Positions 1-15,420 of a stretch of 64,000 nucleotides of DNA are shown piece by piece. Below the pieces are notes generated by a model. That model saw only the letters and a list, made by a program, of their open reading frames with translations, did no database searches and had not been told where the DNA came from. Source of the DNA: Cheilinus undulatus (lineage: Eukaryota > Chordata > Actinopteri > Labriformes > Labridae); NCBI RefSeq assembly GCF_018320785.1, contig NC_054876.1, positions 20,234,212 to 20,298,211 of the forward strand, given 5' to 3'. Within the stretch, counting starts at the first letter, position 1; the number at the start of each line of letters is the position of its first letter. The position numbers and the translations under genes were made by a program.

Positions 1-3200
<3,200 letters not shown>

Positions 3201-3496
3201 CAATAAACCCCTGTGATAATCCATTGACTTTGATAATCTCATTCATTAGCTGTGCTGTGTAAGTGGACATGAATAAGACATATACTGTTATTGGAATGAC
3301 ATTCAAAAGCCAGTAAGAGCTCGCTTATATTTTGAACAAGCAGTGAAAATTATACCATCTAAAGGCTTGAGAGTGATTTACATATCATGGTGAGATTTCA
3401 CTGCATTTCATTCACAGGCATGGATGTAAACCCCCAAATATTTTTGTTAACAGATAACAATAAAAAACATGAGATAACTTTAACCATGTCTTAGAT

Positions 3497-3835
3497 CAGG
3501 GCTACCACATCTTTTTCAGATAGTAATAGACTGAGGACCCCCACTATCCCTAGAGGTGTTTAAAACAAATGATGTTGAATAAAGCATCATGCAAAAATTC
3601 ACATTTTAAGCAATTTTGCACACATTATTAACATTTAAGCACAGATCTCACTAATTAGCTATGGTTTTATTCTAAATTGAACTTATTTTGAAAATTTGTT
3701 TAACAATCATGGATAAAATATAGCACTTTAAATCCATTTAAATTTCTCTTTGTATATTTGGCAAGCACCCCACAACCACCCCTAGGTGTCCCACAACCTC
3801 TCCAGGGGTCCTAACCTACACTTTGGGAACTACTG
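3497..3835. mobile_element. Short non-autonomous hAT element with perfect 8-bp TSD
   Basis: The element begins CAGGGCTACCAC and ends TTTGGGAACTACTG, diverged inverted termini of the hAT CAGTGGTTCCCAAA type. The same 8 bases, TCTTAGAT, lie immediately outside both ends (3489-3496 and 3836-3843). It has no coding capacity. The intact TSD shows that both boundaries are real. Confidence 0.85.
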
Positions 3836-3843
3836 TCTTAGAT

Positions 3844-5820
3844 TTCTTGATACAACCATTCTACTAGATAGATATAACTTTCTGGGTGTCAGTCTTTGCA
3901 GGAAGTGAAACGTTAAGAGTAAGTAAATCTATCTCCCAATAGTAAATTTACCTGACATGGGCGATATGTATTCTTTTATTCAAGGAAGACTATTCAGAGA
4001 ATTGCAATGCACACAAACACTCATATTTGCAATATTCAGGCCAAGTTTGTTGGCAAGTTTTCAACATCAAGCCAGCTGGCATTATTGTTTCTGTGAACAA
4101 AATGAGATCACAGTTATGGGTGGCACTATGTCTGTGTGATAGTGGAAGTCTAACTTGTCAAGTCTATCAGTCAGGCACTTTATTCTGTAATGTTTACAGG
4201 ACCAACTGGAGCTCTTATTATTTACACAAACAAGTGGAAATTCTTTTTTTTTTTTTTTTTTTTTTTTAGTTTCACAAGTTAAATTCAGAGGTAGATGTGA
4301 TGGGACTCCAAGTTCAGCTTAAAGGTTTCAGAAAATGTTATCCAAATTAAAATGATCAAGCAGAATGTCTCATGTGAAGATCAGCCATAAAGTTTAGAAT
4401 AATTAATAAACTGTGAGTAAACAATACCAGTCATGTTAATCTAAAGCAATAATAATGAACAGGTAAAAAAGTAGATTTTACTATCTTTTCATTGTTTCTG
4501 AGGTAAAATCTCAGTAAAACCCTCAGCTTTAGACCAACACATGGAATGTCCCTTTAAGAATAAAGGTTGCCATAAATTAAGAGCCCTAAGTCTTTTAAAG
4601 AAGATACCAACTCAGTTCCTCCACAGTCTTCTTTGAATCAATGCTTTCAGCTCTGTATTTGCTGTTCTTGGAGAGGAAAGAATAAAAAGCAGATTTGGGG
4701 ATATTTTGATCAAGGCAGTTGATAGAGATAGTAAATGATAGATGATCGAGCAACAAACCTTGAGGCACTTCCTTGTGTTTTTGTATGAGGGGTTACAGCA
4801 TCTAACTGAACAGCTGGGTTCTACCAGAAAGATATAACAAACCAGCCAATAAGGAATGTAAAGATGAGTGCTGGGTCGCCAGCACCATCTTTTGAGGAAT
4901 GCTTTCTGTTTGTTCGCAAACTGTTATCTGGCATCTTTACAAAATAAATAAATAAAAATAAATAAATAAAAATAAAATAAATCAAAAACTAAAAAACAAC
5001 TGAGTGGCTTCTATATGACTGAGACTAGAAGAAATGAAGAAACATGAGGAAACAAAAATGCACTCTACAGGGGCAACTGAATTTTAGCATGAAACAAACA
5101 GAGTAATGTGTATATAGATTCATGTGAGTTAGCAGCTCAGGACTGAACTTCAAACCATCAGTCACATATCCAGACATTAAATACCCTGTGTTTGGACATG
5201 GGGTTAATACTTTGAGTGAGTTTAAATGCTTCAAATACACAGAAGCTTGTTAGCACCTTTATGGTGGAGGGGTCCAAGAACTGTGAATTCACAAGCCAAA
5301 TAACTACAACAGCACAGATGTACTCTCAACGCTAAAATGACACTGTTTGTGGCTCAAAATAAAAATAAATAAATATCTTTTTAAAAAGTCATTTATTTAC
5401 AGTGGATGGGGTATGTTTAATATCTGGCTTAATGGTTTCTACAGTCCAATTAAAAGGTTTGATAAGAGATCCGTTGTTCATTTCTAGAGAAAAAAATAGA
5501 TAATGTAATGATACAACATACACTGTATAATGAAAAAAAAACAAACACATTTTTTATCTCCTATCTTCCATGATGCCTGTGTGAATTCTGGGTGTGACCT
5601 CTCGGGCCTTATGTCAAAAAGTGGTGTATTCCATAGTAATGAGGTGACATGTACTTTATTGGCTCCATATCTATATTAATATGTGAATTGATATGTGTAT
5701 TATCAATATCAGATGGTCTTCTCTACAGTTCGGTAAATCACTTAAAAAATCTGTTGAAATCCAACTCAAAACAATGCGTTAGTATTTTTTGTAAAACGAC
5801 ATGTTCTTCATAAACTGCAT
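3844..5820. other. Intergenic DNA, no gene seen
   Basis: AT-rich spacer between rab6 and gjd1. It contains a 25-base poly-T run at about 4243-4267 and an (AAATA)n-type simple repeat at 4938-4982. No coding or RNA gene signal was seen. Confidence 0.6.
4938..4982. repeat. (AAATA)n-type A/T microsatellite
   Basis: About 45 bases of imperfect AAATA/AAAT units in a gene-free stretch. Confidence 0.85.
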
Positions 5821-5823
5821 TTG

Positions 5824-6236
5824 ACAAGACCAATCAGTGCCGAGGAGCAGTACTTTCGGGCACAGCAGAGTTGTGACGTAAGCAAGCAACAACAGAGGCT
5901 GGTTCAGATATGGTGGAAGACATTAGCGTGGATGCTGCTAAAGCGCCAGTTTTATCAGAACTTGACAACATTTCTTCGTTAAAAGAAGAACAAAGAACAG
6001 CAGTGAGTTGTTTTCTTTCAAAAATGACAAAAGTCGTGTGCTGACATGTCTATAGGCGCCATGATTCGTGTTATGCAGTTCTCTATGAAGTTTACTCGTC
6101 TGTGTCTTGGTTTGGGGCAACCATGTCAAGTGTTCTGTTGCTCTGATTGGTCCGTATAGATGTGACAGACAGAACTTTCAACCAATCACTCTCTGAGATG
6201 GATATTTGAAACAAATCCATCTGGCATGTCAGGTTA
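5824..6236 (+). mobile_element. Helicase-exon repeat, copy 1 (plus)
   Basis: First of four related copies. It holds a CCAAT box (GACCAATCAG), a CRE-like TGACGTAA, an ATG at 5910, an open stretch of 31 codons (MVEDISVDAAKAP... to ...KEEQRTA, 5910-6002) and a donor GTGAGT at 6003. The intron-like remainder ends in a hairpin, GATGGATATTTG...ATCCATCTGG, then GTCAGGTTA. The outer left arm present in the other copies (TTTGCAAAGC...) is missing, so this copy is 5'-truncated. The peptide ending ISSLKEEQRTA resembles the region before the ATPase core of RecQ-like helicases found in fish genomes; that match is from memory and is not proven here. Confidence 0.75.
5910..6002 (+). pseudogene. 31-codon open exon-like segment within repeat copy 1
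   Basis: ATG followed by 30 sense codons, ending exactly at a GTGAGT donor in phase 0. The same segment recurs at 19187-19279 (internal stop), 29925-30017 (minus, intact) and 49288-49380 (ATG changed to ACG). Differences among copies are mostly substitutions without frameshifts. No downstream exon lies nearby, so on its own it is an orphan first exon and not a working gene. Confidence 0.6.
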
Positions 6237-8474
6237 GTAAGCAACTTCACTCATGGTTGAAAGTGTCTAATACCCAAAGGCATTCTGGGAAAACTCTGCA
6301 GATTAAGGGACGATTGTCAAATTATTTGAGTACAATTAAAAAAAATGTTTAAAGTGATCAAGAACGGTTAACTTAAAACTTAAGATGTGTTCTATCAACT
6401 CAGAAAAATAGAGGTAAAATAGCTATTTTGGATTTTTAAGTTAACATTTTTTAATTAACCTTCAGCTGTTCAGTTCTACGTCGTGCCATCCATTGTGTGG
6501 TATGGTTTTAGTCCACAGGCGGGAGTTCTCTGACTGAGAGGGTAACTTCACTCAAGGTGCCAAAGTGTCCAATGCTCATAGGCATTCTTGGAAAACTCTG
6601 CAGATAAAGGGATCATTGTCAAATAATTTAAATCTCAGGCAGCTACTAGGAGAAACATTCTTCTGTCTGATGTATCACTGGAAGTTCTAGCCATAATAAT
6701 ATCTACAGTAGAGCCCCCCAGGAATCAGGTGGATATAAAAACTTTACTTTCAAATATTACATTTTCATCTTCAGTGTCTTATTTCTACAAATGTTTATCA
6801 GATTGCATAACAAAGAGTTTGGTGTTCATTGAGGCTCCTCTGCAACAGAGTGAACATATCGTAGCCTGCTTACCCTTTTCTTTGTTGAACTTTCCCCACC
6901 ATCAACTCCAACCAACCTCTAACTCTAACCACCACCATCAGTCTAACTGTGTTGTTTTTTTTGCAGTTTTTGGCTGAGCATAATTGTCAGAATTGTGCAT
7001 GATCTTTAAAAGGTAGCAAGTATGTCGACCGCAGTATGACGAAACTTCCCATTCTCTTTAGTCAAGTCTCTAATTAGATGCTATCAAAGCATTTTCTCAT
7101 GACCACAGATTGATTGGTTTGGTCATTAGCTGCTAATGGATTGACTTCTGTGAAAAATGTCAAGGGATGATCAAAAGTACTTGTTCTTTTCTAAACATAT
7201 TAATTTAGCAATATAGATCCAAGTGGCTTGATTGTTTATTGGCTTTATCTGATCAATTTACCTCAGCTTATAGTCTGAGCTGGTGAAGAAAGGTTAAATA
7301 TTTCTTTTAAGCCTCAAGAAATGATCCATAAGAGATCTCTTACATAAAATGACCTTTCCATTTTTTCACAATTTAAAAAAAGTGAGGCTAGGCTCTTATT
7401 TGAAAACTAAATAATAATTCATTATAATATAATCAAGTTCATGAATTATCACCTCTGATTTCCATATTTTATCAAGTGCCCTTGTTGTGAGGATAATTTC
7501 CGTCTTACATAACTCTCATAAACATTACATGGGTTTAAATATTGATTACCCCAGCACGATGTGTGCGGTGCATACAGGGACATTTAAAGGATATCTTTTC
7601 AAGGGCATCCTTATGACATCATACATGAGAGCAGCTGACTGAAATGTGAATGAAACGCAGTCCTGTTAGAAAAGGACCATACATTTATCCTTTATAGAAA
7701 TGGGTTACTCTATATTGTCCTATGTGATTACATTTATAGAAACATGTATGACATTATATGTGAGATTACAGTATGTTTGTTCATGTATGCTTGAAGTAAC
7801 TGTTCTAGGTCACTGAAGACACACCTGCGCCTCTCTTCACTCATGTGCCATCCAGCTCTGAACTCTCTTCACAGCGTTGACTGCCTGATGCCAGCGCTTC
7901 AGCTGCTGTACTCGCATCCCGAGCCTTGCCAAACTAGCCATCACACTCCCCCACCTTCTCCTCTACCCGCTCTCCTTTACAGCTCTCCTGCACTCCTACA
8001 CCATATGTCCTTGATGAGGGAAAGACCCCAAGTCCCCCAGCTGAAGATGCTGAACCAACAAAATCCTTTTTCGCTCTGTCTCCTCCACTCAGCCTCTCGT
8101 TCTCTCTCACACACATGCAGAGGGGATTTTGCATTATGTCCATACATGCACACGCCAAGATAGATCGATGTGCTAAGTAATGCACTGGAGAGGCTGTTGT
8201 GTAAGGGGCTGGGATGGGGAATTTGCTCACCTCACTGCCATCTGTTTTCATGGATACAAAAGATTTACAGTGGTGTTATATTTTTTTGCAGAGCTGTCAA
8301 AAGATGAAAAATTTTAATCGATAACTTGCTTCCTTTTTATCCAATTTTAAAATTCCACTATTTTTCATTCAAACTGTGGATTTTTCTACTGTCTTAAACT
8401 GAAGGTTACTGACTTCCTGTTTGGATACAGACCTGCTTTTATTAATCTGAAACACCAGACAGACTGGTCCACAT
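6237..8474. other. Intergenic DNA, no gene seen
   Basis: Unique-looking AT-rich DNA. A sequence at about 6540-6640 partly repeats the one at 6240-6330 (both contain GGCATTC, GGAAAACTCTGCAGAT and a run close to TCAAATAATTT), indicating an old local duplication of about 90 bp with intervening DNA. Nothing protein-coding is convincing. Confidence 0.5.
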
Positions 8475-8660
8475 CCATTGCATGAGATGTGTCTCACAAC
8501 AATTGAGGCAACCGCCTGTTGGAAGTGTTTGGGAAGGGCAGACCATTTAAGAAAATCTCTGAAAGTGATTGGACGAATGATCTGTCTTATTCAATACAGG
8601 CCAATGAGAGCGACAAAGCGTATGACATAGAGGGCATGTGTGTAAACTTGCAAGGATAGC
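8475..8660 (-). mobile_element. Fragment of the helicase-exon repeat (copy 5, minus)
   Basis: The order TTTGGGAAGGGCA, GTGATTGGA, GAATGATCTGTC, GGCCAATGAGAG matches 29705-29810 in copy 3 in the same orientation. Only the intron-like 3' part is present; the exon and promoter arm are absent. Confidence 0.55.
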
Positions 8661-8861
8661 TACTTGGCTACGGTTGCTAACTATAGGTTCTTTGCAGTGT
8701 TGATTCTGATGACGCAAAAGTCTGTTGGGGGTCAGGAAGTAGGGACAACATTAGGAATGAAACAAGTGTTTTTTTTTTGTTTGTTTTTTTTTACCACAGT
8801 TTAACTGATTTACCTGGGTTATATCTGATCAGTATTACAAATACTCCATCCTGCAGACCTT

Positions 8862-9347
8862 CTAGTGTCTTGCAACATCTAGCCAGATGAAGGGAGAACT
8901 GAGTCTTGAGGATTCTTGTGCCGAGCTAAGAGGCCCGCTGAGGCCCTTTAACATTAAAAAATTCTTAATTTTGTCACAAACATTGCATTGAAATGGTGAT
9001 ATACTATCACCTGAATAAACCTTGTGGGGTAAGTGAACGACTGATAAGGTGTCGTTCACAAAAAGCCTGTTGTCTGAACGTCTCTCTAATGTGTAGCTGA
9101 CTCCTGTTTGAGTGCCAGTTTCCTTTCCTCCATCCTCTGTGGTTATTGAAAAAGAAAAACTGTTACCAAAGGAAAAGCCTGTGGGAGCTAAACAATCAGC
9201 TCTAATGAGCTGAGCAAAATTATCTGGATCTCTCAAAGAGACTACAAGCAAGACTGGACAGACATCGGCTGAGGAAATATGAGCAAGATCATTGTTTAAT
9301 GTGCTAAAACATGGCAAGACAGACCATTCATCTGAGACGCTGTCTTT
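8862..9347 (-). other. Unassigned open frame of about 150-160 codons
   Basis: The minus strand stays open from a TAA just above 9347 to a stop at 8862. No ATG starts it; a 151-codon reading begins at a TTG at 9317. The translation includes LAHISSADVCPVLL, PDNFAQLIRADCLAPTGFSF and SISPFQCNVCDKIKNF. The PDNFAQL...PTGFSF portion is loosely like the endonuclease region of L2-type LINEs (ET-W--PDDF--L---PPGYSF), but the rest matches nothing I recognise. Its N-terminal codons run into the terminus of the AGCTA element at 9319. It could be a LINE remnant or chance. Confidence 0.25.
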
Positions 9348-9830
9348 TTAAAAACAAGATTACACACAAAAACTTTCAAAATAAAATTGAAACTCCTGCT
9401 ATGGGTTATGGTAAGAGTTAGGGCAAGGGTTAGGATAATAACTGTTAAAAGTTTAAAACCTGACCTGCAAAACCAAATCTCAAAATGTTTAATTAAGCAG
9501 TCTGCTCACAGGAAAAGAGCTTGTCCTCCATGAAAACATTCTAATGCAGCAAGGGTGGCTTAGATAGCTCTGTTAGTGGTGTAAGCTACATCATAATGTA
9601 GCTACTTAGCTGAAGCTAAGCTTCAAAAAACAGCTATGTAAGCTACTTAGGTGCATAGCAACATTAGCTTTAGTTACATTTGGTAAAGCTCACATTGCTA
9701 AAGCTAACTTAGCTACATTGGACTGTGTGGTAAAGTTAATTATATAACTTGTGTAGCTGTGTTAGCTTTAGCTAAAGCTAAAGAAGCTAAAAGCAAGCCA
9801 TCGTTTATGTAACTACTTATACAAGTACAT
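9319..9830 (-). repeat. AGCTA-core inverted-repeat element, copy A (minus, outer end missing)
   Basis: Starts with CAGACCATTCATCTGAGACG, the inner part of the family's terminal repeat. It continues with TTAGGG-like runs (9408-9433), then CTTGTCCTCCATGAAAACATT, and then about 260 bases of AGCTA/GCTAA repeats at 9540-9800. The same block order is found at 41938-42640 and, reversed, at 33365-34090 and 57636-58440. Confidence 0.6.
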
Positions 9831-9929
9831 AATCTTATACCGGATTAGACCTCTGGTCTTTTGCTCTGTTTTATTTATGAAATGTTGCTTAGTCTGTAAT
9901 CTTTGCGATCTGATGATTTCATTAATGTG

Positions 9930-10055
9930 TCGGATTCCGACTTTAATCTCAGAATTCTGACTTTCATCTCAAAATTCTGTCTTTAATCTTGGAATTTTGA
10001 AATTAAAATCAGAAAAAAACTTTTCCCTCAGAATTCCGACTTTAATCTCAGAATT
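9930..10055. repeat. Minisatellite with a unit of about 20-23 bp
   Basis: Five to six imperfect units close to CCGACTTTAATCTCAGAATT are arranged head to tail, interrupted by one A-rich stretch near 10000-10020. Confidence 0.7.
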
Positions 10056-10499
10056 GGACAAAAGAAAAAAAAAGGCCTTAAGCTTTTTCTGTAAATTATA
10101 AAGAGAGTTAAACTGAAAACAAAATTTAAAATGCTGTACCGTTAAATTATGACACTTACATTCTTAAAGAGAGTCATAAACAGCTCAAAATGGCATAGCA
10201 CTTCTACACTTTCCCCCCCGTCTGTGACCTCATTTAAAGCAACAACCTGGATCTTTGACTCATAACGGACTTAGAGGAAAAGGTAACACACATTTTAACC
10301 TGTTCACTGTGCTGAATAAAAACAACATGAGTGGGTGATATTCAGCTAGTTACCCAGCTGCTCCTGGTGCTAGAGCTAACACGCTGATGACTGAACTCAT
10401 GCGGAGCTGTTGTCTTTCACATATCACTCTGCTACACCATCAATTATGCCATGTGTGTGCAATAAAACACAACTTGTGTTAAACCAGTGATGTCGGTGC

Positions 10500-10720
10500 T
10501 GCTAAAATGCATTCTATGGCAGAAATTTTGGTGGTGACTGTGACATTGCAACTGTGACCAGAAGGTCCCAAGTTCAAACCTCAACTGCCACAGTGCGATT
10601 TAGTTTGCTTGGGGGAAATACTGAACTCCTGCGATGGTGGTACAGTGTATGGACATAGATGGGATTGATTAATACTGATGACTATTTCTCCCTGTGGATT
10701 GGTAGGTGGGATCTGTGATG
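10500..10720 (+). repeat. Possible tRNA-derived SINE
   Basis: GTTCAAACC at 10572-10580 fits the pol III B-box consensus GWTCRANNC, and a TGGCAGAAATTTTGG stretch about 45-50 bases upstream could be a degraded A box. No clear poly-A tail or TSD was found. Confidence 0.3.
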
Positions 10721-11700
10721 TAAAAAGCACAAGTAGAAAATCGCAATGCAAGCTCAAGTCCATTTACAATATAGCATAAACCCAATTTAAGTAAATAACA
10801 AGTTATATGAGCTATACTTAGTCAAACTCTCAGTCTATTTATCTCAATTGTATCCAGTTTCTTTACATATGAGGTATTCATTGGTTTGAGTTAGAAAGAC
10901 TTAGCTCAATTGGATAGAAATTGGTCATGTTATCTAAATAAGAATAACTTTTCAAAAAAATCACACTACAGTCTTGTTCTCCTCAAATGATGCTGATTGG
11001 TCAGACCCCTTTTCAGATCGAGCACAGTCATTTCAGATTGGAGATTTGCAGGATGGATCTGCTCAATGACAGGCATGGAATCTGGTCAATGCATTGAAAA
11101 TTGGATTGAAAAAGGAAATAAGGGTACATTATATAGGTAAATGCTTGAGAACACAAGGTGTAGATGACTTAACTTGTCCTCTGAGCTTTGAGTTTTTAAA
11201 AGTGAAATGAGACATTACAGAGGAGTGTTGGACTTATCTGACATCACAGGTAGATGTTGCAGTAGCTTGACACAAGTGTGTTGATTTTTTTCCAAAGTGG
11301 CCCAAAGCTGTGCAACTTATTTTTAGATAGAAAAAAGCTGTCGACTAGGCCTATAAAAACTGGTCAAACAAAATCAAAGTGGTAGAATTTAACTTGTCAA
11401 CTCAGTCATGACTTCATACTGGTGAGCTGGTCTCATGTCACTGTTTACTTGAGCAGACCTTGACTCAGTCTTTAGATGGGAAAACCTCCCTGTGACTCAC
11501 ACCTTGAAAGAAAAACACTTGTGGTTCTATTCTTGTGTATTTTTTGTGATCATGCACATATATTTCCCCCATGTAGCTGTGAATGTAGGCATTCTTCTAA
11601 CACCCTATACATCTGCCTGTATCCGCGTGTAATGGAGGGACACCATCCCATATTCCCACCACCTTAATATAAATCTAATGAATGCAGCTTTCAATGTCAC
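10720..11700. other. Intergenic DNA, no gene seen
   Basis: AT-rich spacer without a recognised repeat or coding signal, ending at the onset of the purine-rich region upstream of the connexin. Confidence 0.5.
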
Positions 11701-11729
11701 AGCAAAGTACAATACGGTGCTCATCCCTC

Positions 11730-13620
<1,891 letters not shown>

Positions 13621-14899
13621 TAAGACAGGTCGATTCAGTGTGAAGGTGTCATTTCTGTTTTACACTGATGTGCTGGGTTTTAACGTATGTATGTTATTCT
13701 GTATATACATAATTTGATAACACCCTCAGGCTTGTCCTAGTGCTCTCGTCTGATCTACAGTCATCCCTGCCTCCCATGTCCTTTACTCCTCCCTGCTCTC
13801 CTCCACACTCATCATTAGTTAGGGGATAAACTAATTGCACATAATCAATAGCAGGCTTTACTTGGCATTATGGTTAATTCACAGAGGTTCCTGTGTTGAT
13901 ACTACCTAATAGCCTAGCTATTGATAGATAATGCTTGATGCTGTTGGCCACAGACCAATTGGACAGAAGGAGGAGAGGGGAGTGGGACTGAAAGGGGAGA
14001 AGAGGTGTAGGAGATGAAAGGATGGTGAGCAAGCAGGTGTGGAAAGTAAAATCAAAGGAGGACTAAATGGCTCTGAACTCTGAGTGAACTTGACACCAAC
14101 AATAACAAAAAAAATGGGACAAGTTCACTCAGTTTGTTCTTGAGGCAAGCACTGATTTGCTTCAAAGTCTGATGACATTACTTTCCCCGATTTAATGTAA
14201 GAGTGGTTCACTGGTGGCAGGTTGGACAGAAGAGCTTTTAGTTTGATAAGCAGCAGAGACACGCAGTGAAATCTGTATGAGAAATGGGCTCCACATCATC
14301 TCTGTGGGATTAATTAAATGTAAAAGGGGAATTTTCCACCCATTGAACACAATCCAAATGTCACGCTGGGATGCTCATTTGGTAAAGTGAACAGCCAAAG
14401 CGTCTGAGAGAGATCTGGATGTATAGATCTGTGAGTCTGAAAATGTCCTTCAGCGAAAAAGCAAACCCACAAAGACAAGAAATTAGACCGCACTGCTGTG
14501 CTCATTAACCCAGACCTCAGGTAGTCTGTAACAAGGACATGGCCTAACCTTCCCTTTGCTCCAGTACCTTTTGTCAGTGTGTTTGTCAGTGTGTGCTTTA
14601 GAAAGGTGGTGGTTTGTGTCTTTGTTTGTGTGAAAGTTAGAGTGTGCCCTTTATGCACACAACCTTAAGGCCATAACCCTTCAAAGTTGTCAACAATACG
14701 ACAGAGATGATGTGTGCTCACCTAAAACCATGTTCATCAGGGATCATGTGCGATGGAGATTTTCCTTCCAAGAAACACTACACCAAGTCATTTCAGTGAG
14801 TTCTTCTTCTGTGGTGGAATGTGCCAAAGTCAATGAAATCACCTGGTCTAGTCCTCAAATGGAAAGAAAACCTGCATAAAGTAGAGCATGTCGACTTGA

Positions 14900-15420
14900 T
14901 TTAAAGATGCATTAAGCAATATTTTGTATCATATACGACTCCCATCTGTTGATTAAATTACTAGTTCCACTTTCAGCTCATTGTGTCGGCTAAAACCAAA
15001 TCAATGTTGGCCATTGACAATGGGATGGTGCTCCTGACACAGAAGCTGAAACAAGCTAATTGTATGCTAACGCTCCAGCAAGAAAAGACCAGAAGTAGCT
15101 GGTGAAGAAACAAAAAAAAAAAAAAAAAAGAAAGAAAGAAAGAAAAAAGAAAAGAGAGAGTATTATTTTTTCTCACAAGCCGGGAGACAAAACAAGGGCT
15201 AAACGCCAGTGAATATTGGGATTACATTCAACAGGTGGCCAGAAAAAGGAGACCAAAGGGATGTCCGTGTTGCTCTGTTTCTGCTGGATATGTAAGTAGG
15301 CAACTGTTTGCTAACGTGTTAGCCCATAACAACTTCATTAGCTAACTGCTAACTGTTGTGAACTTGTTCTGGAGTCTTTCCGCCCCCTAGTGGTCAAAAA
15401 TTACTTAATGCAGCTTTAAA
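14900..15420. mobile_element. MITE with a 20-bp terminal inverted repeat
   Basis: The left end TTTAAAGATGCATTAAGCAA and the reverse complement of the right end TTTAAAGCTGCATTAAGTAA agree at 18 of 20 positions. The element is about 521 bp and non-coding, and includes an A-rich/GAAA simple repeat at 15112-15163 and CGCCCCCTAGTGG near its right end, a motif common in teleost repeats. Confidence 0.75.
15112..15163. repeat. Poly-A / (GAAA)n simple repeat
   Basis: A run of A followed by GAAA units, inside the 14900-15420 MITE. Confidence 0.85.

Noticed and set aside
10560..10640. Functional tRNA gene
   Set aside because: Only a B-box-like stretch is present; no cloverleaf can be folded with paired acceptor ends and no pol III T-run directly follows.
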